A stretch of DNA of 64,000 bases, taken from assembly GCA_030435675.1 (NCBI GenBank), contig CM059625.1, positions 5,828,001 through 5,892,000 of the forward strand. The letters run 5' to 3'. The position numbers and the translations under genes are program-made. Below the pieces are notes generated by a model. It did no database searches. It saw nothing but the letters and a program-made list of their open reading frames with translations, and was not told the origin of the DNA. This document shows, in pieces, positions 23,671-34,214 of the stretch; position 1 is the stretch's first letter; every line of letters starts with the position of its first letter. Source of the stretch: Steinernema hermaphroditum (Eukaryota; Nematoda; Chromadorea; Rhabditida; Steinernematidae).

Positions 23671-25880
23671 ATGACGTCAAGCGAAAGCCCTATCACCTTC
23701 ACGAATATTATGGGCCAAGTAAGTTGATTCACGTTAAGGGTCGATGTTAACATTGCTCTGTCTAGGGCCGAGTCAATCAGCTGGGCGGTGTGTTCATCAA
23801 TGGCCGTCCTCTGCCTCATCCCACTCGAGTTCAGATCATCGAAATGGCCAAGCACGGAATAAAGTGAGTTCTTGATTGCGAAGCCTGACGGCTTAATCGC
23901 TCTTTGTAGACCGTGTCAAATCAGCAGACAACTGAAGGTTTCCCACGGAGCCGTGTCCAAGATCCTAAATCGCTACGCCGAAACGGGTTCCGTTTCTCCC
24001 GGACAGGTAAGGGTCTTTCTTTTGTGCAGCAGATGTCACTTCATTAGCGGGTTCGAATTGAGCGGTTGAGGTGAAAAAAGCTCTTCGACTTACTACGATA
24101 GGACATTTGCCTGGGGTTGCGTTAGCCGCGAACATGCGAAGACGCATACAAGAACATCGCGCAGGCAGCCGGTGGGGGTTCTCTTTTGTTTCAGCAGTTT
24201 GTGCATAAATCACTGACAGATTGGCTGCCATTCCATTTAAATTCCACCACATGCGCTTCAGCGTCAACTGTCTCTTTTGCCACCTCACACATGTTAATGG
24301 CGCTAACGAGCAAATAACGACCGTAACCTGAACGATTCCAGATTGGGGGAAACCCGCGCTCACGCCTCTCAATTCAGTCGGTGGAGAAGCATATCCTCCA
24401 GATCAAGGAGGAGAATCCAGGAATCTGCGCCAACGACATTCGCGAGCTGCTGATCGAGCAGCACGTCTGCTCTCGGCAAAACGCTCCTACGGTGTCTTCG
24501 ATCAATCGCCACCTGCGTTCTCGCGGCCTCACGAAGTCGTCTTCGACTTCTCTGTCCTCTTCATCTTCGTCTATTTCTTCGTCGTCGCCAACAGTCTCGT
24601 CTTCCTCATCATCGTCGTTCCTGTGCGATGGGACACCCAAAAAACCACGACTCAACCACAGTATCGAGCACATTCTCGGTATTTCACTAGGTGCGTTACT
24701 ACTCTTTCAACTTACTTACCGTAGTCACTTTGGCGGCGAGCGTGCTCTCCGAAAGACGTAAGATAACTGTCGCGGATTAGTGTGAATTGCAGGCGGCGCG
24801 CTGATACCTTTGCGGGCGCAGCGAAGTGATCAAAGTGATTATCCGATTATCGCTAGACCTGTGTTAATTCTGTAATGAGGAGTTAATCCGAAGTGACTGA
24901 GAACATAAGTTTTGAGGTCACAGCAGGGCTCAAAGGGCATGCCGCCAGAGAACGCAATAGCTTCACCGGAAGTGCTGCCCATTGGTAACACCTGTGTTTT
25001 GCGATCTTTTGATGAACGGTTAATTGCTTGAAATGATTCAAGATGAGGACAGTTTTTATATCGAATATGTTTTCGGAAGCGAACAGGCTTAGACTAGTAC
25101 ATAATTGATGTTTTGCATGCATCTTGCATACACCAGTTCCCATTGTTATGTTTTCGGTCAAACGACCGTATCTTCTAAGCGAAGTGTCGCCGACTTCGGT
25201 GATTGGATTAATCGCGCCGAGTTAAACACGTTTTGATAGTCGACAGCGCGAACGCGCAGGGAGACGCGTAACTGAGCGCTGCTGACAAGCGAAGCACTCG
25301 TGACTAAGTAATACCCAAAATAATATTGTAAAGAACTAAATGAACTAAACGAGAAGATTTATGACGTGTCCGATTTTTTAGACGACAGCAAGTGTAGTAC
25401 ATCGCTAAGTTCGGACGACGAGAGTGCAGGCTCCTGCTCGAACGAGTTTCGCCGCAATCGGACTTCATTTACTACGGAACAGCTCGAGACGCTCGAAAAC
25501 GCCTTCAAACGGAATTCGTACCCCGACGCCACAGAAAGGGAGGCCATCGCGAAATCGACGAACTTGAACGAAGACAAAATTATGGTACTACTACAAAACC
25601 CACCAGTTCTTCCATCGTTCTCTTTCAGACATGGTTCAGTAACCGTAGAGCTCGAAATCGCAAAAACTACTCCGTCTCCACGGGAACAGATCTCATTGTC
25701 CCAATAACGGTAGGATTACGGTACTCACCGACAAAATGACAAATTTATCGTTTACAGACAACCTCATTTCCTACTCTCCACATGCAATTCCCACCGTATA
25801 TCCAGTTCAGCCCGGAACAAAAGATGCCAGAAATGGTGAACCCTATGTTCCTCTATCCTAGCGCCTTCTTGACACGTTAG
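23671..25880 (+). CDS. pax-3: Pax3/7-type paired-box homeodomain transcription factor, copy 1
   Basis: Nuclear DNA-binding regulator of epidermal/neural patterning by family knowledge. Exons 23671-23718, 23766-23863, 23910-24006, 24342-24690, 25382-25584, 25629-25709, 25758-25880; 332 aa. The paired domain starts at once ([39 protein letters not shown], then IGGNPR and the RED half ending SSINRHLRS, residues ~10-141). A Ser-rich stretch (146-173) separates it from the octapeptide-like HSIEHILG (187-194). The homeodomain (~220-279) begins [13 protein letters not shown] and ends [14 protein letters not shown], keeping Ser50 and Asn51 but with Thr for Val47 and Asn for the usual aromatic near position 56. 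Paired domain, octapeptide and full homeodomain together define Pax3/7. A paralog lies 6 kb downstream in the same orientation. Confidence 0.95.
24691..25381. other. Largest intron of Pax3/7 copy 1
   Basis: 691-nt intron between the octapeptide exon and the homeodomain exon, phase 1. No coding sequence seen; the equivalent intron of copy 2 is only 45 nt. Confidence 0.7.
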
Positions 25881-28048
25881 CTCTCAACTTGTTGTCTTCC
25901 TTCTCACCACTACAGTATGGGTACTCCGGATGTAAACAGCCGAAGAAACTATTGTCGCATTTGCTCCCACTTCATCGGATTCGAACTTTACACGATCACT
26001 TATAATTTATACTTTATTTGTTGACAAATATAAATAAGCTTAAGATTATGAAGTTGCCCACTTCTTCTACATGTTCATTGTAAGCCGATGCAGGACAGTA
26101 CGTGACCTCAGAGTTCTTATTGCTTGCGCAATCCGACAGCCACAGATGGTTATCGTGATTTGAGCAATTCGCGCGATTAATCACACCTTCTCCAATCAGT
26201 CGGAGGTGTGCCCACAGCGGAATGCATAAATCACCACCCGCCAACGACTTTCACCCATGGCATACCTTTTTTGAAAGGACAACCAACGTGAACTTAGCTT
26301 CGAGTGCGCACCGTTTTACCTCTGTCAGCGCGGGGTGAAAGTCATAAGTGTCCATAATCAGTGAGAAAGATTAATTTGTCCGTTGACCTCGGGCGCGATT
26401 CGTTTATGGTGTGACTAATCGAGGAGTGCGCGTGCACGAGTTATAAAAGTGTACGATTAACGATATTTCGCTAGATCGAGACTCCGATACGGCAACTGAT
26501 TCGCGCAGCCATTAATTACTTATCCATTTGTTCCGTAATAAAGAAGTAATCGGCCAAGTGCGCAATGATTTTCCAATTGATAAAACGATCTGAGGGGTTT
26601 GCAGGTGCGAAAAAGATGGCAAAAGACGACATCAACAACCGTACCATATTGAAAAAAGGCGACAGAATTTCCTAATTTCTCTTCATATTTAGTGTTCTTG
26701 TTCGTTTTAGAAGTGTTACCATATCACAGCGAGAGATATGTAGTTAGAGGTAGCAAGAATCAATCATTCTTTCCATCTTCAAGTTCATCAATTGGCAGTT
26801 GTGCCAAGGCATGTTCCAAATGATAGATATGTCTCGCTTTTTTGAATCCAAAGAATGTGTGTTCGTGTTGGTGCTGGTTATTCGAAGGGCACCCTTTTTG
26901 TCACCATCCAAATTAGTCTTCGTCATAAGTTCTCGAAGCGATTTTTCGCAACACGTTCTATCACATCTCAAGTGGCTCAATGAAGATCGATTTCGGGATT
27001 TTTGTTACTCAATTATGTTTTTATTTCAGCCGCACACCGAATGTACCACTTCGCAACACTTGTCCTTGCTCGATCTTACAGCTGCACTTCGAAGAACCAT
27101 TTCCGATATTGGTGTGAATGATGTTTTATTAGAGCTACACAGCAGTGACCTGAATGCTTGGTTACTTCAGCATACAGTGGGTGAATCGTGGATCAATTCG
27201 GTGTTAAATTTCTATGTATGATGTTGTCATAACAGATATTGTCGTTCGCTAAACAATGTCGGATGCTTCATATATACCAATTATATCACGCAGATCATTT
27301 CCAAAAGTGTCATATGCAAAAGAAAATTAGCATTACCCCTGAATTTAATATACCACATACTACATGAATCTGAATTAACTACTGGCTGTACCTTTCGATA
27401 AAATCGCTTATGCAACTCGACTCACTCACTCGCTGTACCGGAAATAAAAGGTTTCGTTCTGAACTATAGCGCAAAATCAGGTGACCTATCGCTTTTTGGG
27501 TCGAAAATGAGCGAGTTAATTCAGATTCCTGGAGGGGTGGCAGATCCTGAAGCCTTTGGAACCTGCATATAAAAAAAATTCTAAAGGACTCATTTTCTGC
27601 GATTGTCCTGAAGGATGAGAGTGCATAGGTGAATAGCCCCCCTTTAATGTAATCCAACTTGAACCTATTGTACGGGTTCGCGGTCTTCACAGATTTTGTT
27701 TTCACAGTTTTCCAATTACTAAATGATTTCAACCGGTGCAAATCTAATGAAAAGGAACACTGGGCAGCCGCAGTTCCAACATCTAACGCTCTGCACCACA
27801 ACCATATCCCTGCTGAAACTTCGAAGTCTTCACCGCCAGCCGCTTCGATGATTGGTCTCCACACGATTTCCACATAGGTCCATCGTTTGTGCCTTTTGCG
27901 CCTTTGTGTCCATCGGTGACAAGAGCGGTTTCAGAATCCCACAACCTAGGAACATGACCCTTATTGCAACCGCTTTCTCATTGTTCAACGTAATCAAAAA
28001 ATACGACTATTGATTAAAGGCAATACTTTTGACTTTATTTTATTTCGC

Positions 28049-28330
28049 GAATCAAAGGCATTACGCCTTGCGCGCATCTGGGAATCGGCAAATCTTCAGC
28101 TGCGGCAGCAGAATATCGTTTGCGGCACAGCGGACGCTGCTGAGCTTGCATCTGATGGTCCGTGGTCCTGGAGTTGCGTCATCGCTGCTCCTCAGAGCGT
28201 CGACGACCTTCGGGATTACATCTCACGCAGTGTCGGGCGTCGGAATCCTGGCGTCGGACATCTTGTTGTCAGCGGTGGTGGGACTACGACTTCCGGGTGT
28301 CCCAATTCCCTCTGGAAGCCGTAGTCCCAC
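28049..28330 (+). repeat. Dispersed repeat, copy A
   Basis: Shares a 21-nt identical core (GAATCAAAGGCATTACGCCTT at 28049-28069, written here without its neighbours) and a second core CTCAGAGCGTCGACGACCTT (28191-28210) with a copy near 61354-61600 in the same order and orientation. The tail also holds an imperfect 16-bp inverted repeat around GGTGGGACTACG (28272-28330). Confidence 0.55.
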
Positions 28331-28377
28331 CAAATTATACAATTAACAAACTAGAGTGATGTACAGTTACTTTTATC

Positions 28378-28527
28378 CCGCACAAATGCTCAATCGTACC
28401 GTTGTAAAACCAAGAATCTGATCCAGCGCAATGGAAACGACGAACGAACATCTCAAATTTTCAGCAAAATTCATTGCGCTGGATCAGATTCTTAATCTCA
28501 CAACGATAGGATTGAGCATTTTCGCGG
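28378..28527. repeat. Palindromic (MITE-like) element
   Basis: Two ~56-nt arms, 28378-28433 and 28472-28527, are inverted copies with about eight mismatches and a 38-nt spacer. The innermost ~23 bp (AAGAATCTGATCCAGCGCAA...) pair perfectly. No coding capacity. Most like a small non-autonomous foldback element; a hairpin RNA is an alternative. Confidence 0.7.
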
Positions 28528-31500
28528 AGCGTTAAAAATAAATGCACTATACTGAATGGTTAAAAGGACAAGGAGAACTGCTTTCTGCAATATATCGTTT
28601 CAGCACCGCCTGTCGGGACCGCATTTCGGGGACGCAAACGTCCGGCCTATTGAGTCTAGGATATCTCCACCCGAAGCTAAAGGAATATCATCGTCAGCAG
28701 TGTGAATTGTGCAGTTCTTTCAGCTGCCATAGTCATATGACCATGAGTACTAAAAAAGTCAACCTGATCTAGCAATAGCTGGCTTCCCCATTAGTAAATC
28801 TCAGTCGGTTATGCTTTCGTTAGTTTGTTTCAAAACAAGGAATATACTTTCACATTACATATATGGGTGCATTACCTCACATCGACAAAAGAATCCATAA
28901 CCATTGTTACCACCCGAACCCCTTATAAATCAACATTAAACCGAACGTTGTTGCACAATTACACCTTTAGTCGGTCACCCATCATGTTTTTTCGGCAATA
29001 AGTGCAGCTATGCACCGAGAAACGCAAGAAAAACGTTGCCCGAGATTACAACGTCGTCGTTTTTCCGAAACAGATACAGTCTTGCTCCATATGTACCGTA
29101 ATGTGAAAACTACGTCGACGAAAATCAGAAATTTTAGAATCGAGGTTTACAATGTCTTCAGCGCAGTTCGTTCCCAAACTAAGTCACCATAATATTTCGC
29201 ATGTTCTGCACACCGCTCGATTCAATTGATTGTGTTTTGGTTGGGACAGAAAATCTGCTCCATTTGGGTATCTCTTACTTATTTGTCCATGTACAATGTG
29301 AAATCACAGTTATATATTCGACGGCATTCACTGGACAAGAATATAGCACATTCTGAAGAACATCAACATTGCAGTGGGTCGAAGTGCTCTCTTTCCCCCT
29401 AAAATTAAAATGCAGAGGCCATCTACTATAGCGCAGTATAAAAATCATTCAACCTATGCAAATTTTGTTTTTGGTCTTATCGACAGTGTCTACAAAACAT
29501 GCTGTATATGCACATGTGATTATATCGAAACAGTAATACACCCAAGCAGGCTTTGGCTGGAACCCATCCCTAGAAATTTCCTTTGTTATGGATTATAATA
29601 CCTCATTTTATAATGGCTCATCGTCCTACCATACAGGATGGAATGAATTGTATGCCGTTACCATCGCTGACCTCTACAGTACACCGCACGCAATCCAACG
29701 TGACATTTTGAATATGACATAAATATTGTACTATCGACACAAAAAAAATGAACGTTCTTGAAGCCGAACGTTTTATGGAGAGCCAGCGTTGCATTGAGCA
29801 ATAAACGTTTCGTGAAAGAGACGCCTAGATCATTAATTATCTTGCCACTTTAATAGCGTGGGATAGTGTCGCGCAGATCAGCGTTTTGCCGCCGGCGACA
29901 AATCGTTTGATCGCCTCTCCAGCACCACCGCTTTTTGTCACTTTAATTTCTCACTCTGCTCGTGTTTTTTCGCGCGTTTCTTCTCGCCCCTTAGTTATGA
30001 ACGACTGCGCGCATCATCCTCTCGCATCATCGTGGAGTTTAAAAGATAAATTGATTGAAAGCACATCCAAAACGCAGCTTTAAACCTGATTCTACGCGCC
30101 ATTTTCCCACAACCTTCATTCTGAGGTTTTTCTTTTAGCCCTCCTCTCATCGTTTACCGCTATACCGGCACCATTTGTCAATTAAGTTCGTACTTCCGTT
30201 CACACGAGAGTCGCCTTTTTGCGACCGGAATCTCATTATGGAGGACGTTTTCAGGCTCTATTACTACATTCTCAGAGCAAAGCTCAGATCCCAAGTTCTG
30301 TAATTGTTGCATGACTTTTTGCATAACCCCTTTTTATGTACTTCAAATCGATTACGAATTGATTGGATTCGCTGTGGAATGATGACGGTCTTATTAACGT
30401 GACTCGCCGTCGGCCGCTTGGAGTCTTTTGGAAAAAATCGCCACTGACTATCGCTGTTGAATAATTGACTCGCCTTTCGGCTACCGTACCCTGCCCGAGT
30501 GCGCGATATGAATGCGCGCATAACTATATTCATTCGTAATTCCGGCGAGGTGTTATACGATATGACCATGAACTGCCGCGTGTCGCCAGATCCGATCGGC
30601 TCGCGGCGGATGACTTGCGGTAATCTTCTGAACGCAAACGCACATAGGTGTGAATTATTATCACCCTCTTAGGCGGCTGCCAAAGATCGGATCTTAGTGG
30701 TGATTGACGACGAGGCAATAGAGGCGATGAGGAGTGATTGAATCATAATAAGAAGTGTGCCGACGATAGTAAAATAAAGCCGTGGAACAACATAACGAAA
30801 CCGGCGTTCCGGGGACGAACTTTACGAATAAAACTTCCTTAGGTTTAGTTGTGCCAAAGGCTTCTTTTAAAGAGTACACTCTTAATTTTCGGTATGATTT
30901 ATCTACACTATGTTGTTCTTGCACGCCAATAACGCAGTTATGACACTAGTTGTTCATTCTATGTAGTAACAAAACTGAAGAAAGCGGGCATCACAAACTG
31001 CGGTAGACCGTTTTTCGTATCAAATTGTGTTTCTGAATTGTTTTTCGGTATTACAAACGCATAGACACGAAACCTAGATACGATTAATTCACATAATATC
31101 GTTTCAAGTTCAACCAGCCTGATTTTTCATATTAATTTGGCAATTTCACCTAAATTTTCACGCTCGACATGGTGGGCTAATTGTTTGTATCAGTCTTCAA
31201 CAGTAACTTGTGACCCTTTTCCCCGAAGTTTTCCATGTTGGTCTACCACTTTTTGCACCAGTCGTCCCTTTTGAACTCTGCTTTAATGACATTGATTCTG
31301 TGTGATCTTTTATTGCCCTAAACTGTTCGCATAATTGTTGAGAAAAACGAAGATGGCGTCGCGCACGCGTCTTCTCTCCTTTCGACCGAAGATAATATGC
31401 GGGTGTCGAAACGGCCCCAATTACGGGCCATTTTGCCATGAAAGTTGCACGCGACGATTGTCGCGCACCGTACACTCAAAACGGTAATTACGAGCCTCGA

Positions 31501-32142
31501 AGTCCGTGTGACGAGTGCACGCGAATCGGAGTCGATTGGAGGCGAAGAAGCGGACGATTCGTAGAAGAGGAGCCGAAGAAGCGACGACAAATCCGTCAAT
31601 CTTGACAAGCTTTTTTAACCCACCGCCGATCAGTACGACCATGTTAATTAGTTTTTGATCAAGAGCCGATCGCTCTAAGGCGATAATTACACATAACTCA
31701 ACTGCGGCCGAGATGATTATGTGTCGCAAGGTGCGAAAAGACATGATGTCGCCCGTTTAACATGACGGGCCCTCCACGAATTGGGCAGCCGGAGCTGTCC
31801 CCTTTGGGCGAACGGTCGGGCACGCTTTGTTACAACGCAAACATCAACGGAACATCGATGTTCTCTCATGGCAATCATCGTGCACTACCGTACTTTCTCG
31901 CTCGTCAGGCAGGTTCGCGCGGTGTTCCGGGTGGGCGGTGCGCACGGAAAGAAACCGTTCGCTGACAGCGATTGGCCGCCGTTTTTGGGCGATACGACAA
32001 GTGTCGGAGATGTTTGTTATGATACGGAATTATTTGATTATTAGTTGCGAGTCGGTGGTTGCCGGTCGGTGTCCGGGCACCCACTTCTCACTCCTCTGCC
32101 TCTAAGTCACAAGTATCCCCTTTTATTACCGTATCCACCATC

Positions 32143-33759
32143 ATGGACTGCATGCCCCCTCAGCAGTTCACCTTCACCAACATTATGGGACAGGTGAGCG
32201 TTGGATTAATTTATCGTTTCTGCCTTTTACGCCCTGATATTTATAATTAGAGCACTCCTAAATTGAAATCACAAACCGTGTTGTTTGTCTTTTAGGGTCG
32301 CGTAAATCAGCTCGGAGGCGTTTTTATCAACGGTCGTCCGTTACCTCAACAAATACGTCTCAAAATCATCGAAATGGCGAATAGCGGCGTGAAGTAAAAA
32401 TTCGCCTTGTACGACTAGTTGTGTACCTTTTCCATTGCAGACCTTGTCACATTAGCAGACAACTCCGCGTGTCACATGGGTGTGTCTCCAAAATACTCTA
32501 CAGATATGCGGAAACGGGATCCGTCACTCCTGGACAGGTTAGTTGATTCGGAGAGATGATCCAAAAGCACGCGAGCACACACAATTCACTTCAGCAAAGC
32601 TAACTTAATCAACACTTTTTTCTTCGTTTTGTGCTTTCCCAAGGCTGCGCCCTGTCTTTCTCCGCATCTGTGCAAAGAGCGTGTCGGTTTTTCTTTCATC
32701 TTATGACAGCCGTGCATTTGAAGAATACAAAGACCTATAGAAATCCAGTCTCTACATTCTCTGCAAATTGAATTGACTGGTATTTCATTGAACTACTGAG
32801 AATCTACGTAATCTACCTTTGCAATTAATAAAGTCTTCGACCAAACTGAAGTGAGATTAATTCGCAACTCTCTCGATTTTGCGAAAATTGAGAGGCGTTT
32901 ATCAGAAAAATGCACCTTTGTTCATTTAATGATGCCGAGAGCCTACAAAAAAACGCCTTTCAGATCGGAGGAAGTCCGCGGTCGAAAAAGATGATTGAAA
33001 CGGTCGAAAAACAGATCTGCGAATTAAAAATGAACAACCCCGCCGCTTCTCCGAACGAAGTGCGACATCTGCTAATCCGTAATGGAGTGTGTTCCCGCTC
33101 GACGGCGCCTACCGTAACCACCATTTCACGTGTGTTACGCTCGGTGCAGTGCAAACAGAAGCCGTCCGCTACCAATTTGAAGCACAGCATTGACGATATT
33201 CTCAAATCTGAAACTCGTAAGTGGTCTTCAGCTGCAGTCTTCTCACTATTAATCATCTTAGAGTCGTCCCCCGGTTCATCTCTCGACGGAGAGAACGGCT
33301 CGGAGCCCGTCATAACTGAGTCCCGTCGCAACCGAACGTCCTTCACTTCCGAGCAGCTCTCGACCCTCGAAGCGGCGTTCAACTCGAACACGTACCCCGA
33401 TGCGACTCAGAGGGAGCAAATCGCGAAAGCCACCGGCTTAAGTGAACCGAAAATTCAAGTACGTTGATAACGGTTTGCTCTCTATTACGTATCGTCCTTC
33501 TTCAGGTGTGGTTCAGCAACAGAAGAGCGCGATATCGCAAGAGTTACACGACGGCCGCTCTCAACCCCTTCGTTGCGCCCACACCGACCGTTTCACCCTT
33601 CCTCTTGGTAAAATCGCTACTAACAAGACAAGACGTTTACATGCCTTTCTTTAGATCCAGAAAGATCTTCTTCCATCGCCAATGGCACCGCTGTATCCTT
33701 CCATCTTCCCGCCGAACTTTCTTCTCCCGTCACATCCACATGAAGACGAGAAGCCGTGA
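32143..33759 (+). CDS. Pax3/7-type paired-box homeodomain transcription factor, copy 2
   Basis: Exons 32143-32193, 32296-32393, 32441-32537, 32964-33216, 33262-33458, 33506-33607, 33655-33759; 300 aa, with the same seven-exon structure and intron phases as copy 1. The paired domain ([58 protein letters not shown]) spans ~10-142. The octapeptide-like HSIDDILK is at 156-163 and the homeodomain (~187-246, [12 protein letters not shown]...[12 protein letters not shown]) is canonical, with Val47, Ser50 and Asn51. It lacks the poly-Ser insert of copy 1. The C-terminus ends [10 protein letters not shown] and AATAAA follows. Of the two, this copy looks closer to standard Pax3/7; copy 1 is the more diverged in helix 3. 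An in-frame alternative last exon may exist at 34113. Confidence 0.95.
32538..32963. other. Intron within the paired domain of Pax3/7 copy 2
   Basis: 426-nt phase-0 intron splitting the paired domain after SVTPGQ, at the same site as the 335-nt intron of copy 1 (24007-24341). No other content seen. Confidence 0.7.
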
Positions 33760-33826
33760 GACGATTTTACTATTTATTTGACGTGTCTGTATGTATATTG
33801 CGTTCTTTTTCAATGGTTGTATGGTT

Positions 33827-33832
33827 AATAAA
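33827..33832 (+). promoter_or_regulatory. Poly(A) signal of Pax3/7 copy 2
   Basis: AATAAA 68 nt after the stop codon on the coding strand, embedded in GGTTAATAAAGC. Confidence 0.65.
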
Positions 33833-34112
33833 GCTTTATGGAAGAGTTGCAAGCGGCGCGTCGATGAGGATCAATAGGGCCATTCCGGTGGGTGAGCCCG
33901 AATTCTCAAATTGCCACTGACAAGTGAGCAGCGAATAGACCACACGCATCGAAATGGAACCGCAAAAAGAGTCGAATTCGTTAGGGGGGCGCAGGGTGAG
34001 CAGAGGAGAAAGACGACGGACGAGAGCACCACGAGCGAAAGTAGAGATATTATGCATATTCAATAGTTAATTGTGTGTGTTAACGAGCTTCCTAACGCGC
34101 GATGCTTTTCAG

Positions 34113-34169
34113 AATCCTGAATTCACGAGCTACTCCTACCTCAGCCGCTTCGATCCGTACAATATGTGA
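34113..34169 (+). other. Possible alternative terminal exon of Pax3/7 copy 2, or daf-19 leader
   Basis: A good acceptor (ATGCTTTTCAG ending at 34112) is followed by 18 open codons (NPEFTSYSYLSRFDPYNM) and TGA. The frame is phase 0, matching the donor of the Pax copy 2 exon ending at 33607. Equally, this acceptor could be the trans-splice site of the daf-19 gene, whose first ATG is at 34215; then these bases are 5' UTR. Confidence 0.3.
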
Positions 34170-34214
34170 GGAGGATTCCTCTATTTGCTGACATCAAGCT
34201 GCACGGCGTCAACG

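Larger units (their letters stand above)
25881..32142. other. 6.3 kb spacer between the two Pax3/7 genes
   Basis: No gene assignable. It contains the palindromic element at 28378-28527, a dispersed repeat copy at 28049-28330, and open frames at 27379-27873 (-) and 28010-28346 (+) with no known domains. The last ~1 kb (31.2-32.1 kb) is GC-richer and probably regulatory for copy 2. Confidence 0.45.

Noticed and set aside
24040..24066. GGGTTCGAATTG, similar to a tRNA T-loop
   Set aside because: No matching acceptor stem, anticodon arm or D-arm around it; it lies in a Pax intron.
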